A DNA stretch of 64,000 bases from Virgibacillus proomii (GCF_018916875.1 NZ_JAHLNO010000019.1:186001-250000), one strand, 5' to 3'; shown: positions 27,402-36,881, counted from the first letter of the stretch. The notes: generated by a model from the letters alone, not told the origin. Translations and numbers: made by a program.

Positions 27402-28931
27402 ATGGGCGGGGCAGTCAGTCGAATTAAATTGTGGCATAGAGAAGATATTGATGGTTTTTTTGGTTTATTTACGAATAATTTAACAAATTTATTGGTGATG
27501 GCAGGTTTACTAAATATTTCAATCGGTATCCCTGCTACGATTACCTATGGGAAAATTCTTCCCGCAGTTGGACTTTCTATCTTTGCCAGCAGCTTTATAT
27601 ATAGCTGGATGGCTTATGGATTAGCAAAAAAGGAAGGAAGAGATACTGTCACAGCGTTACCTTCTGGTACAAGTGTTCCCCATATGTTTTTAATTGTGTT
27701 TCTCATTATGGGACCAGTGTATTGGAAAACGGGAGATCCTTATATTGCTTGGTTTGCCGGGCTAGCCTGGGGGTTTGTAGAAGGAATTATTGAATTATCA
27801 GGTTCCTTGATTGGAACAAAAGTACGAAAAGTATTGCCGAGAGCGGCTATGTTAGGTTCATTGGCAGGAGTATCACTTACTTTTATCGTTATGACTCCAG
27901 CAATGCAAACGTTCGATCTCCCATATATTGGATTTATTTCCTTAGTAATTATATTTCTTGGTTGGTTTGGTAAAGTGAAGTTGCCGTTTCGGATCCCAGT
28001 TGGATTGTTTGCTATCATCATAGGTACTATTATTGGATGGATGACTGGAAATATGGACATGATTGCTGTTACGGAGTCTGTGAAACAAGTACAGCTAAAT
28101 GTACCTACTTTTTCAATAGAACGAATTATTGACGGTTTTTCTGCAGCAGGTCCATTTTTAATCGCTGCAATTCCGCTAGGGATTTATAATTTTTTTGAAA
28201 CCATTGATAATATTGAAAGTGCAGAAGTGGCAGGTGACAGTTATAATACCAAACATGCTTTAATTGCTGATGGCTCAACGACGATATTAGCAAGCCTGTT
28301 TGGAAGTCCTTTTCCAACTGCAGTATTTATCGGTCATGTTGGTTGGAAGGAAGCAGGAGCGCGAATCGGCTATACATGGGCAACTGGATTATCTGTATTA
28401 GTTTTAACTTGGCTTGGTTTAATTTCGTTACTGTTAACAATAATTCCGCTTGAAGCTATTGTACCAATCCTCATCTATATTGGATTAATTATCGGAGCTC
28501 AGGCTTTTCAGCATGTCGATATGAAATATGCACCAGCCGTTATCTTAGCTATGATCCCTTGGATTGCTAATTGGGGACAAAACATTGTTGATACCGCTTT
28601 CACAAGTGCGGATACATCGGCTCTAGAGGTTGGTTATGCTGCCATAGCAACTGCCGGTTTAGAGTATAGCGGGCTTATTAGTTTAGGAACAGGTGCTATT
28701 ATCATTGGTATGATATGGTCAAGCATTCTTGTTTTTATTATTGATCAAAACTTTAAGAATGGTGCAGTTGTATGCTTGGTTGGTACGTTTTTATCATATT
28801 TTGGCATTATTCATTATAAAGAAATTGGTATAGGTATTGGCTTGGAAACAGCCATTAGCTATGCAGTAGTAGGGATAATTTTACTAATTATTCATGTGAA
28901 ACAAAACACAAAAAAATTGGAGGAATTGTAA
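27402..28931 (+). CDS. NCS2/AzgA-like purine-type permease 1
   Basis: A 509 aa membrane protein with about 12-14 helices, similar to xanthine/uracil and AzgA-type permeases. The start region 'DIDGFFGLFTNNLTNLLVMA' and the central 'FFETIDNIESAEVAGDSYNT' are shared with the second permease in this operon (29628), so the two are tandem paralogs. First gene of the operon, expected to import the ring compound or ureide that the operon breaks down. RBS AAGGGAGTG. The substrate cannot be read from sequence. Confidence 0.8.
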   Translation: MGGAVSRIKLWHREDIDGFFGLFTNNLTNLLVMAGLLNISIGIPATITYGKILPAVGLSIFASSFIYSWMAYGLAKKEGRDTVTALPSGTSVPHMFLIVFLIMGPVYWKTGDPYIAWFAGLAWGFVEGIIELSGSLIGTKVRKVLPRAAMLGSLAGVSLTFIVMTPAMQTFDLPYIGFISLVIIFLGWFGKVKLPFRIPVGLFAIIIGTIIGWMTGNMDMIAVTESVKQVQLNVPTFSIERIIDGFSAAGPFLIAAIPLGIYNFFETIDNIESAEVAGDSYNTKHALIADGSTTILASLFGSPFPTAVFIGHVGWKEAGARIGYTWATGLSVLVLTWLGLISLLLTIIPLEAIVPILIYIGLIIGAQAFQHVDMKYAPAVILAMIPWIANWGQNIVDTAFTSADTSALEVGYAAIATAGLEYSGLISLGTGAIIIGMIWSSILVFIIDQNFKNGAVVCLVGTFLSYFGIIHYKEIGIGIGLETAISYAVVGIILLIIHVKQNTKKLEEL

Positions 28932-29609
28932 ATGAGTAAACAATTTTCTGTAAAAGCAAAACCTTATAACTTTGAATTTAATTTGGATAGTACAGCATTG
29001 GTGATTATTGATATGCAACGAGATTTTTGTGCACCAGGTGGTTTTGGAGAAAAACTAGGAAATGATATTACATTAACTCGTTCAATTATACCAACCATTA
29101 AAAATGTGTTGGAAGTGGCTCGAGAAAAAGGGTTATTTGTAGTTCACACTCGTGAAGGTCACCGTCCAGATTTATCTGATTGCCCGCCAAATAAATTAGC
29201 TCGTGGCAGAAAGCAAGGAGCTGGTATTGGCGATGAAGGTCCTATGGGAAGAATTCTAGTTCGTGGTGAATATGGTCATGATATTGTCGATGAGCTTACT
29301 CCAGTTGAAGGTGAAGTAATCATTGATAAACCTGGTAAAGGAGCATTTTTCCAGACAGATTTAGAGATAATTTTGCGAAATAAAGGAATTACAAATTTAT
29401 TAGTTGGCGGAGTTACTACACATGTCTGTGTTCAAACAACGATTCGAGAAGCAAATGATCGTGGCTTTGATTGCTTATTACTAGAAGATTGTTCAGCTGC
29501 TTTTGACCCGAAAGATCACGAAGATTCTATACGCATGATTCATCAACAAGGTGGGATATTCGGCTGGACTGCTCCATCAAAAAACTTACTTGAAGCACTC
29601 AGTGAATAG
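28932..29609 (+). CDS. Isochorismatase-family cysteine hydrolase
   Basis: A 225 aa cysteine amidohydrolase. The catalytic triad regions are clear: Asp in 'LVIIDMQRDFCAPGGFGEKL', Lys in 'VIIDKPGKGAFFQTDL', and Cys in 'VGGVTTHVCVQTTIREANDR'. Relatives include biuret, ureidoacrylate and N-carbamoylsarcosine amidohydrolases. It begins immediately after the first permease's stop (GGAGG inside that gene's end), so it is tightly coupled. In this operon it probably cleaves an amide or carbamoyl bond before or after the oxamate carbamoyltransferase step; the substrate is open. Confidence 0.87.
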   Translation: MSKQFSVKAKPYNFEFNLDSTALVIIDMQRDFCAPGGFGEKLGNDITLTRSIIPTIKNVLEVAREKGLFVVHTREGHRPDLSDCPPNKLARGRKQGAGIGDEGPMGRILVRGEYGHDIVDELTPVEGEVIIDKPGKGAFFQTDLEIILRNKGITNLLVGGVTTHVCVQTTIREANDRGFDCLLLEDCSAAFDPKDHEDSIRMIHQQGGIFGWTAPSKNLLEALSE

Positions 29610-29627
29610 CAGAAAGGAGAAGAGAAT

Positions 29628-31166
29628 ATGAGTAACTCTAAACAAATCCTTGGTACCCCATGGTTTGTAAAAGGAGACATCAATGGATTTTTCGGACTGT
29701 TTAGTAATGTACTAACGAACTTTCTTGCTGCAATCGGACTGCTTGTTGCCATCAACATGCCGAGAGATATTGTATATGGGCATATAGTTCCTGCAGCTGC
29801 GCTTACCATTGGGATTGGCGGAATCTTTTTCGCTATTCAAGCTAGACGCAAATCATTAAGAGAAAACCGTGATGATGTTACTGCACTGCCATATGGGTTA
29901 AGTGTACCGCATTATTTTGTAGTATCGTTTGCTGTTATGCTGCCAGTATATGCCAACACCCAAGATTGGGTGCTGGCATGGTCAGTAGGTATTGCTTGGA
30001 ATTTAGTCCAAGGAATTATCATGACATTAGGTGCTTTTGTCGGTCCTTATATTCAAAAATATATTCCACGTAGTGCCTTGCTAGGCTCCTTGGCAGGTAT
30101 TGCTTTAACGTATATTGCTATGAATCCAATGGGAGAAATATTTACTACCCCTTATATTGGGCTGATAACATTAGTCATTGTTCTTGCTGGATGGTTAGCC
30201 CATAAAAAATTACCAGGTAATATTCCAGCTGGGTTATTAGCTATATTAATTGGAATGATCCTTGCTTGGGTCACTGGTTACATGGATGTAGCTGCTGTAA
30301 AAGAGGCAGCTAGTGGATTCTCCCTTGCGTATCCTAGCTTTGCATTAGGACATTTGGCTGAAGGTTTTGCCTATTTATCACCATTTTTAGCTGCTGCTAT
30401 ACCTTTAGCAATTTATGATTTTCTTGAAAGTTTGGATAATATTGAGAGTGCTGAAGTTGGTGGAGATAAATACCCTACGACTTTATCACTGCTTGTTCCA
30501 GGATTGTTAACCCTTTTTGGAGCAGCACTTGGAAGTGTTTTTCCAACGATTATTTATATTGGACATCCCGGATGGAAAAAGGCCGGTGCTCGTGTAGGTT
30601 ATTCGATGGCGACAGGTGTTGGGGTTATCATTATTTCCTTTATCGGTTTATTGCCGCTAATGATGTCAATTATTCCATTAGTTGCTTTACTGCCAATCCT
30701 CGTATATATTACGATGACGATTGGTACACAAGCATATAGTACTGCAAAAGTAGAACATATGCCGGCAATGTTCTTAGGGTTAACTCCTTTTGTAGCAAGT
30801 TATATTATTCAACAGGTCGACAATGCTTTAGCTGCAGCAGGTACAGATGCAGCAACAGTAGGCTTTGATGTACTTGCCAATAATGGTATTAAATATGTCG
30901 GCTGGGATACGCTAGGTTCTTCCGATATTCTCGTATCGATGATGTTAATTACAATTGTCATTTTTTTAATTGATAAAAAGTATAAACTTGCTGCTGTATA
31001 TAGCTTTGTAGCTGCTGCTCTATCCTTTGTTGGCTTGATTCATGCTCCTGAAATTGGTTTTGGTGCAGGTCAGACAGCTGCATTAGGTTATCTTGCAATG
31101 GGGATTACTCTATTAGCACTTTACTTCTATCGAGATAAAGATGAATTAAACGAGTTTAATTCATAG
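29628..31166 (+). CDS. NCS2/AzgA-like purine-type permease 2
   Basis: A 512 aa paralog of the permease at 27402, with matching 'DINGFFGLFSNVLTNFLAAI' and 'FLESLDNIESAEVGGDKYPT' segments and about 12-14 helices. Having two related permeases in one operon suggests uptake of two compounds, or uptake plus export of a product. RBS AAAGGAGAAG. It is followed 16 bases later by the DUF2877 gene. Confidence 0.8.
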   Translation: MSNSKQILGTPWFVKGDINGFFGLFSNVLTNFLAAIGLLVAINMPRDIVYGHIVPAAALTIGIGGIFFAIQARRKSLRENRDDVTALPYGLSVPHYFVVSFAVMLPVYANTQDWVLAWSVGIAWNLVQGIIMTLGAFVGPYIQKYIPRSALLGSLAGIALTYIAMNPMGEIFTTPYIGLITLVIVLAGWLAHKKLPGNIPAGLLAILIGMILAWVTGYMDVAAVKEAASGFSLAYPSFALGHLAEGFAYLSPFLAAAIPLAIYDFLESLDNIESAEVGGDKYPTTLSLLVPGLLTLFGAALGSVFPTIIYIGHPGWKKAGARVGYSMATGVGVIIISFIGLLPLMMSIIPLVALLPILVYITMTIGTQAYSTAKVEHMPAMFLGLTPFVASYIIQQVDNALAAAGTDAATVGFDVLANNGIKYVGWDTLGSSDILVSMMLITIVIFLIDKKYKLAAVYSFVAAALSFVGLIHAPEIGFGAGQTAALGYLAMGITLLALYFYRDKDELNEFNS

Positions 31167-31182
31167 ATAATTGGTGATTTTT

Positions 31183-32127
31183 ATGAAAGATAAGCATTGC
31201 CAAATCCATGTAATGGATAAGCATTTACTTGATTGGTTCAACCAGTTTCAAACAGGTGAACAAATTGGAGAAGTTCATAGTATTTTTGACAAAGTTATAA
31301 ATTTTGTTTCCAATGATGGCAGCATGCTTTTTTCTCTAGCAAAAGATCGAATTATTCAAGCTCCAAAAATGATGAAAACAACAGATGAAATCAGCTTTAA
31401 TGCTATGTGTTCATCTATAAACCCCAGTAATCATGTCAAAAAAGTAGGATATAAAGCAATTCAAATAAAAGATTGGAAATGGAGCTATACGACTTCAGAA
31501 AGGTGGGAAAGGGAGCTTTCATCCCTTTCCCAAGTGAAACCAGAATTATCAGAGTCACATTTAGCTTATATCGATGCATTTATCGAAGCAAATGGACAAG
31601 ACAGTGGACTATTATCTGCTTGGAAGGATTTTATTGTAAAAGGTGAAGCGGGAAGTGAAAGCAGCATCGATAATATTTATTTCTGCCCATTTGTAAATGG
31701 GCTTAAAACCATTACAGAAGAAATAGAAAAACAACTACTAGAAAAATTTGTGTATCGTTTTGCCGGTTTAGGAGTTGGATTAACTCCATCAGGCGATGAT
31801 TTTCTAATTGGTTTACTGTCAACATGGCAATATTTTGGTTTTTCTTTATATCAGGATTTTATGAACAACGGCAAAGTTGATTTATCCATTTTAAAAAGAA
31901 GAACAACAGATGTTAGTTATTTTATGTTAGAAAATTGCTGTTTAGGTTATGTCAATGACGCTTTACTTGACTTACTAGAACATATCGATACTCATCCAAT
32001 GAACCAATTACAGCAAGTTTTATCTATTGGCTCAACTTCCGGTACCGATATGTTAATCGGCGTAAGCTTTGCATACCGGCAATTATTAAAGCAGCAAATT
32101 TTGCTTGAAGATAAGAGATTTGATTAG
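31183..32127 (+). CDS. allH: DUF2877 protein, oxamate carbamoyltransferase subunit (AllH-like)
   Basis: A 314 aa DUF2877 protein like E. coli YlbF, which with FdrA and YlbE makes up the oxamate carbamoyltransferase AllFGH. The signature 'GVGLTPSGDDFLIGLLSTW' is clear, as is the later 'SIGSTSGTDMLIGV'. ATG 31183 is preferred to the upstream TTG because GGTGAT is suitably spaced. Unlike its partners, it is separated from fdrA by a 590-base repeat element (32293-32882). Confidence 0.85.
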   Translation: MKDKHCQIHVMDKHLLDWFNQFQTGEQIGEVHSIFDKVINFVSNDGSMLFSLAKDRIIQAPKMMKTTDEISFNAMCSSINPSNHVKKVGYKAIQIKDWKWSYTTSERWERELSSLSQVKPELSESHLAYIDAFIEANGQDSGLLSAWKDFIVKGEAGSESSIDNIYFCPFVNGLKTITEEIEKQLLEKFVYRFAGLGVGLTPSGDDFLIGLLSTWQYFGFSLYQDFMNNGKVDLSILKRRTTDVSYFMLENCCLGYVNDALLDLLEHIDTHPMNQLQQVLSIGSTSGTDMLIGVSFAYRQLLKQQILLEDKRFD

Positions 32128-32292
32128 TAACAAATTAATCCATTTTTTTGGATGTTGAAAGGGTTTTAACTGTATTAAATTCGGAGATCAATCGCACACG
32201 GAAATTTTTCGTGGAAGGTATTTTGAAAATGAGTAAAAACAATAACGAGAAAAATCGTATAAAGAATTAACTACAATTAAGAGGTTTTCCCC

Positions 32293-32882
32293 TTTATCTC
32301 CCATCTAAGGTGATGTAAGATTTTTAATTCAAGAGTTACGAAGAAGTTTAAGTGGGAGATAACGACACCTACATGCCTAATGTGTTCTGGGTTGATAGGA
32401 CAAGAAAAGCTTCGACAGCGATACTACACACGCAGAAAAATCATTATTTCTTTTTCAAGGGCAAGGAAATAAACGACAGCGATACTTCGCACGCAGAAAA
32501 AGTTTTATTTCTTTTTCAAGGACAAAGAAATAAACGACAGCGATACTTCGCACGCAGAAAAAGTGTTATTTCTTTTTCAAGGACAAGAAAATCAACGATA
32601 GCGATACTTCGCACGCAGAAAAAGTGTTATTTCTTTTTCAAGGACAAGGAAATCAACGACAGCGATACTTCGCACGCAGAAAAAGCATTATTTCTTTTTC
32701 AAGGACAAGGAAATCAACGACAGCGATACTTCGCACGCAGAAAAAGTGTTATTTCTTTTTCAAGGACAAGGAAATCAACGACAGCGATACTTCGCGATTT
32801 TTTAAGGATGACCGAGATTTTAGCCTTTATTTTATCAGCAGGGGATGAAAGAAAACCATTACTGAATGAAGTTTTACTTTAA
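32293..32882. repeat. TTTAT hairpin element, composite copy with 61-bp array
   Basis: It begins TTTATCTCCCATCTAAGG, has the conserved left-half hairpin region to about 32390 (AAGTGGGAGATAACGACACC), then a tandem array (32400-32796), and ends with the family tail ACTGAATGAAGTTTTACTTTA. The right end abuts the fdrA ribosome site. It is lodged between allH and fdrA in an operon whose other spacers are under 20 bases. Confidence 0.8.
32400..32796. repeat. Tandem array, six 61-bp units plus a partial
   Basis: Units start at 32400, 32461, 32522, 32583, 32644 and 32705, with a 31-base partial from 32766. Each holds a GACAGCGATACTTCGC block and then GCAGAAAAAG with a T-rich complement, TTTCTTTTTC. 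Units differ by a few bases only. Because 61 is not a multiple of three, one long open frame (32352-32882) reads the repeat in all three phases; it is not taken as a gene. Confidence 0.9.
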
Positions 32883-32903
32883 ATCATGAAGGAGGAAATA
32901 CGA

Positions 32904-34454
32904 ATGGCTTCAATTGTAAAAGTAGAAGCGAATGCATATCACGATTCCGTTACATTAATGTCTTTATCTGGAAAAATTAAAAAATATGATGGTGTAGAAC
33001 AAGCGGTTGTATCAATGGCTACACAAATGAATAAAGAGCTATTAAATAATATTGGATTAATGACACAAGAGGTACAGGCTGCAACAGAAAATGATCTAAT
33101 TATTGCTGTAAAAGCTGTAACGGATGAGCGTGTAGAAGAAGTCATCGGATTTATTGAATCAGAATTAACTGCTAAAAAGTCCAAAAAAGAAAAAAATGGT
33201 AACCAACCAGTTAAAACAATTCATGCAGCTATAAATGCGATGCCAGAAGCTAATATGGCTATTATATCTGTTCCGGGTGAGTATGCTGCACGTGAGGCTA
33301 GACAAGTATTAAAACAAGGTATACATGTTATGCTTTTTAGTGACAATGTTTCTATCGAGGATGAAAAATCACTAAAAGAATTAGGTAGGGAAAAAGGTTT
33401 ATTTGTAATGGGTCCTGATTGTGGAACGGCAATTATAAATCATAGTGGATTATGTTTTGCAAATAAGGTGAGTGAAGGAGAAATAGGTCTCGTAGCTGCA
33501 TCAGGTACAGGACTGCAAGAGGTTACGGTGCAAATAGACAAGCTTGGTTACGGGATTACACAAGCAATTGGAACAGGTGGTCGTGATCTTCATGAGGAGA
33601 TTGGCGGTATCATGATGCTGCAAGGGCTTAAAGCATTAGAAGCTGATGAAAAAACAAAAGTGATTACCTTAATTTCTAAGCCGCCAGCTCCAAAGGTTCA
33701 AGAAAAAATTCTGGCCGAGGTTAAAAAATGTCAAAAACCGGTAGTTGTCTGCTTCCTAGATAGAGATGCACATGCTGTTGAAGAGGCAGGAGCCATATTT
33801 TCTCCAACTTTAATCGATGCTGCACGTAAAGCTGTAAAATTGGTTGATCCGGAAAAAGAGATGGATACAGAAATTGATGAAGCAGCTTCTAACTGGGTAA
33901 AAGCTGAACAGAAAAAATTAGCAGATTCACAACAATATATTAGAGGGCTTTTCTGTGGTGGTACTTTAACTTCAGAAGCATTATCACTCATTCGTGATGC
34001 TGGATTAAAAGTAAAAAGTAATGTTGCTAAAAAACAAGCGGAAAAATTAAGTGAAGTTCATACTACTACAGGTCACACGTTACTTGATTTAGGTGATGAT
34101 GAATTTACGAAAGGTAAACCACATCCAATGATTGATCCAACATTAAGAAATGAACGAATTGTTGCAGAGGCTAAAGATCCTGAAACAGCTGTTTTATTAT
34201 TGGATTTTGAATTGGGATACGGCTCACATGAAGATCCGGTTGGGGTCAGCTTAGAGTCTCTTCAAGAAGCAAAACAAATTGCAGCACAAGCAGGAAGACA
34301 TTTACCAATTGTTGCATATATATGTGGAACTTCAAAAGATAAGCAAGATTATCAACAACAAGAGAGGAAGCTTGAAGCTATAGGGGTACGTGTAGCTGAC
34401 AGTAATGAGATGGCAACTAAAATTGCAACGATGCTCGTTAAGGAGGTAAATTAA
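32904..34454 (+). CDS. fdrA: FdrA, oxamate carbamoyltransferase large subunit (AllF-like)
   Basis: A 516 aa FdrA-family protein with a succinyl-CoA-synthetase-like fold: a CoA-binding-type Rossmann region ('FVMGPDCGTAIINHSGLCFA', 'GLVAASGTGLQEVTVQID') and a ligase-like second half ('GLFCGGTLTSEALSLI'). In E. coli FdrA (AllF) works with YlbE and YlbF to convert oxalurate and phosphate to oxamate and carbamoyl phosphate. ATG 32904 follows GGAGG; the ATG at 32886 lies before that site and is rejected. One base separates its stop from the next gene. Confidence 0.9.
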   Translation: MASIVKVEANAYHDSVTLMSLSGKIKKYDGVEQAVVSMATQMNKELLNNIGLMTQEVQAATENDLIIAVKAVTDERVEEVIGFIESELTAKKSKKEKNGNQPVKTIHAAINAMPEANMAIISVPGEYAAREARQVLKQGIHVMLFSDNVSIEDEKSLKELGREKGLFVMGPDCGTAIINHSGLCFANKVSEGEIGLVAASGTGLQEVTVQIDKLGYGITQAIGTGGRDLHEEIGGIMMLQGLKALEADEKTKVITLISKPPAPKVQEKILAEVKKCQKPVVVCFLDRDAHAVEEAGAIFSPTLIDAARKAVKLVDPEKEMDTEIDEAASNWVKAEQKKLADSQQYIRGLFCGGTLTSEALSLIRDAGLKVKSNVAKKQAEKLSEVHTTTGHTLLDLGDDEFTKGKPHPMIDPTLRNERIVAEAKDPETAVLLLDFELGYGSHEDPVGVSLESLQEAKQIAAQAGRHLPIVAYICGTSKDKQDYQQQERKLEAIGVRVADSNEMATKIATMLVKEVN

Positions 34455-34455
34455 T

Positions 34456-35889
34456 ATGAGTAACATCCAAGATCTATTTAAAGAAAAGCTACATGTTATT
34501 AATATTGGTACATCAACATTTAAAGATGATTTGGACTTACAAGGAACAGAAGCAATTCAACTTGATTGGCAGCCACCTGCTGGAGGAAATATGGAATTAA
34601 TTAATGCATTAGACTATTTCCAAGATAATGAAAGAGTAGTCAATGCTAATAAAGAAGCGATCTCCCGAATAAAAGCGGCTCATCCATTTTTAGTAGATAT
34701 TGACTTAGCCAAAAATGTGATTCCGGGGATGCATAGCAACATGATTCTTCATGCGGGTCCTCCTATTGCATGGGAAAATATGGCTGGACCAGTTCAAGGA
34801 GCAATTATCGGAGCATTAATTTACGAAGGCTTAGCCAATAACGAAGAAGAAGCAAAAGCTTTAGTCGTAAAAGGAGAAATTGAGTTTTCTCCCTGTCATG
34901 AGCTTTCAGCAGTTGGACCGATGGCAGGTATTGTATCTCCTTCCATGCCAGTTCATGTTGTTGAAAATAGAACTCACGGAAATAAAGCATATTGTACAGT
35001 AAATGAAGGGTTAGGGAAAGTACTACGATTTGGCGCTTTTTCGGAAGATGTAATTCATCGCTTGAAATGGATAAAAGACGTCTATGCAAAAGCATTGAAA
35101 AAAGCATTGGCATTAAGCGATGGCATAGATCTTAAATCAATTACTGCCCAAGCATTGCATATGGGAGATGAATGCCATAATCGTAACAAAGCTTCTACCA
35201 GTCTTTTTTATCGTGATATTACCGATTACTTTTTACAAACGGATTTGGATAAAGAACAATTACGTGAGGTAATGCAGTTTATTAAGAATAATGAACATTA
35301 CTATTTAAACCTTTCTATGCCGGCTTGTAAAGCTTCTTTAGATGCAGGACATGGTATCCCTTATTCTACAGTTGTCACTACAATGGCGCGTAATGGTGTA
35401 GAATTTGGTATTCGTATTAGCGGCCTTGGTGAACAGGAGTGGTTTACTGCACCAGCTAATTTTGTAAAGGGACTATTTTTCCCTGGTTTCTCAGAAGACG
35501 ATGCTGCACCTGACCTTGGTGATAGTGCGATTACGGAAACGATGGGGATTGGCGGTTTTGCAATGGGTGGATCTCCAGCAATTGTCCAATTTGTTGGTGG
35601 TGAAGTAGCAGATGCCATTCATTATAGTGAACAAATGTATGATATTACAGTTAGTGAAAACAGTAATTATTCCATTCCAACACTAGATTTCCGCGGCACT
35701 GCATTTGGCATAGACGTATTAAAAGTAATTGAGACGGGAATTTTACCTGTTATTAATACTGGGATGGCAAGTAAAGTTGCAGGAGTTGGTCAAATTGGTG
35801 CAGGTATTGTTCACCCACCAAAGGAATGTTTTGAAAAGGGACTAATGCGTTTTTATGAAGTTTACGGGGAGGGTGGCATCAATGGGTAA
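34456..35889 (+). CDS. allG: DUF1116 protein, oxamate carbamoyltransferase subunit (AllG-like)
   Basis: A 477 aa YlbE/DUF1116 protein, partner of FdrA and DUF2877 in the AllFGH enzyme. Typical stretches are 'PGMHSNMILHAGPPIAWENM', 'MGDECHNRNKASTSLFYRDI' and 'STVVTTMARNGVEFGIRISG'. It is somewhat longer than E. coli YlbE (about 420 aa). AAGGAGG lies ten bases upstream, inside the end of fdrA. Its stop overlaps the carbamate kinase start by 8 bases. Confidence 0.9.
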   Translation: MSNIQDLFKEKLHVINIGTSTFKDDLDLQGTEAIQLDWQPPAGGNMELINALDYFQDNERVVNANKEAISRIKAAHPFLVDIDLAKNVIPGMHSNMILHAGPPIAWENMAGPVQGAIIGALIYEGLANNEEEAKALVVKGEIEFSPCHELSAVGPMAGIVSPSMPVHVVENRTHGNKAYCTVNEGLGKVLRFGAFSEDVIHRLKWIKDVYAKALKKALALSDGIDLKSITAQALHMGDECHNRNKASTSLFYRDITDYFLQTDLDKEQLREVMQFIKNNEHYYLNLSMPACKASLDAGHGIPYSTVVTTMARNGVEFGIRISGLGEQEWFTAPANFVKGLFFPGFSEDDAAPDLGDSAITETMGIGGFAMGGSPAIVQFVGGEVADAIHYSEQMYDITVSENSNYSIPTLDFRGTAFGIDVLKVIETGILPVINTGMASKVAGVGQIGAGIVHPPKECFEKGLMRFYEVYGEGGING

Positions 35890-36817
35890 AGTGTTAATTG
35901 CTCTTGGGGGTAATGCACTTGGTAATACCCCCAAAGAACAACTTGAGCTTGTACGAGAGTCTGCTAAACCAATTGTAGATATGATTGAGCAAGGGCATCA
36001 TGTTATTATTACACATGGAAACGGGCCGCAAGTAGGAGCAATTCATATAGCATTTGACTATGGCTCCAAAACAAATATTAATATTCCTAAAATGCCATTT
36101 GCAGAGTGCGGAGCTATGAGTCAAGGGTATATTGGCTATCATTTACAAAATGCCATACGAGAAGAACTATTAAATCGGTCAATCCGTAAATCTGTATCAA
36201 CTATTATTAGCCAAGTTATTGTCGATAAGGATGATCCAGCTTTTGAAAATCCGACTAAACCAATAGGATCCTTTTTATCTAAACATGAAGCGGAAAAATT
36301 AATGAAAGAAACAAATGATGTCTATGTGGAGGATGCCGGAAGAGGATATCGCAAGGTAATCCCTTCTCCTCTTCCAATTAAAGTAGCAGAAAAAGAAGTT
36401 ATTGCTGATTTAGTAGATGCCGGACATATTGTGATTACCATTGGTGGCGGTGGTATTCCTGTAATTGAGAGGGAAGCAAATGTTTTAGAAGGAGTAGATG
36501 CGGTAATTGACAAAGATTTTGCTAGTCAGTGTCTGGCAAATGAATTAGATGTTGATTTTCTTTTTATTCTTACTGCTGTCGAGAAAATAGCGATTCATTA
36601 CGGAAAGCCTAATCAACAAGATCTTGAACAAATGACGATTGCTGAAGCAAAGAAATATATTGCTGAAGGGCATTTTGCACCCGGCAGTATGCTTCCTAAA
36701 GTTCAGGCCGCCATTCAATTTGTGCAGGGACGTTCAGGAAGAAAAGCAATCATCACCTCATTAAATAAAGCTAAGGAAGCGATTTTAGGTAAAACAGGTA
36801 CTACGATATACAAATAA
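35882..36817 (+). CDS. arcC: Carbamate kinase
   Basis: A 311 aa amino-acid-kinase-family enzyme that uses carbamoyl phosphate and ADP to make ATP, ammonia and CO2. Landmarks: 'KVLIALGGNALGNTPKEQL', 'HVIITHGNGPQVGAIHIAFD' and 'HIVITIGGGGIPVIERE'. Start ATG 35882 overlaps allG by 8 bases (GGGGAGGGTGG upstream). As last gene of the PucR operon it corresponds to E. coli AllK (YbcF) and harvests ATP from the carbamoyl phosphate released by the FdrA complex; no arcA or arcB is nearby. Confidence 0.94.
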   Translation: MGKVLIALGGNALGNTPKEQLELVRESAKPIVDMIEQGHHVIITHGNGPQVGAIHIAFDYGSKTNINIPKMPFAECGAMSQGYIGYHLQNAIREELLNRSIRKSVSTIISQVIVDKDDPAFENPTKPIGSFLSKHEAEKLMKETNDVYVEDAGRGYRKVIPSPLPIKVAEKEVIADLVDAGHIVITIGGGGIPVIEREANVLEGVDAVIDKDFASQCLANELDVDFLFILTAVEKIAIHYGKPNQQDLEQMTIAEAKKYIAEGHFAPGSMLPKVQAAIQFVQGRSGRKAIITSLNKAKEAILGKTGTTIYK

Positions 36818-36842
36818 TGGGGACGTAAATTTATAAACGATG

Positions 36843-36881
36843 AAGCTGATATAATGAAAGTCCATTGTATCAGCTTCTTTA
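36843..36881 (+). terminator. Terminator of the PucR-controlled operon
   Basis: AAGCTGATATAATG and CATTGTATCAGCTT form a 14-base stem with one mismatch and a short loop, followed by a broken T-rich tail (CTTTACTTATTT). It is 26 bases after the carbamate kinase stop. Confidence 0.7.

Noticed and set aside
32400-32796. Possible CRISPR array
   Set aside because: The whole 61-bp unit is conserved; there are no unique spacers between short repeats and no cas genes nearby.
32352-32882. A 176-codon open frame and a nested 74-codon frame across the 61-bp array
   Set aside because: They read the same DNA unit in successive phases, have no ribosome site and no protein-like composition apart from the repeat.
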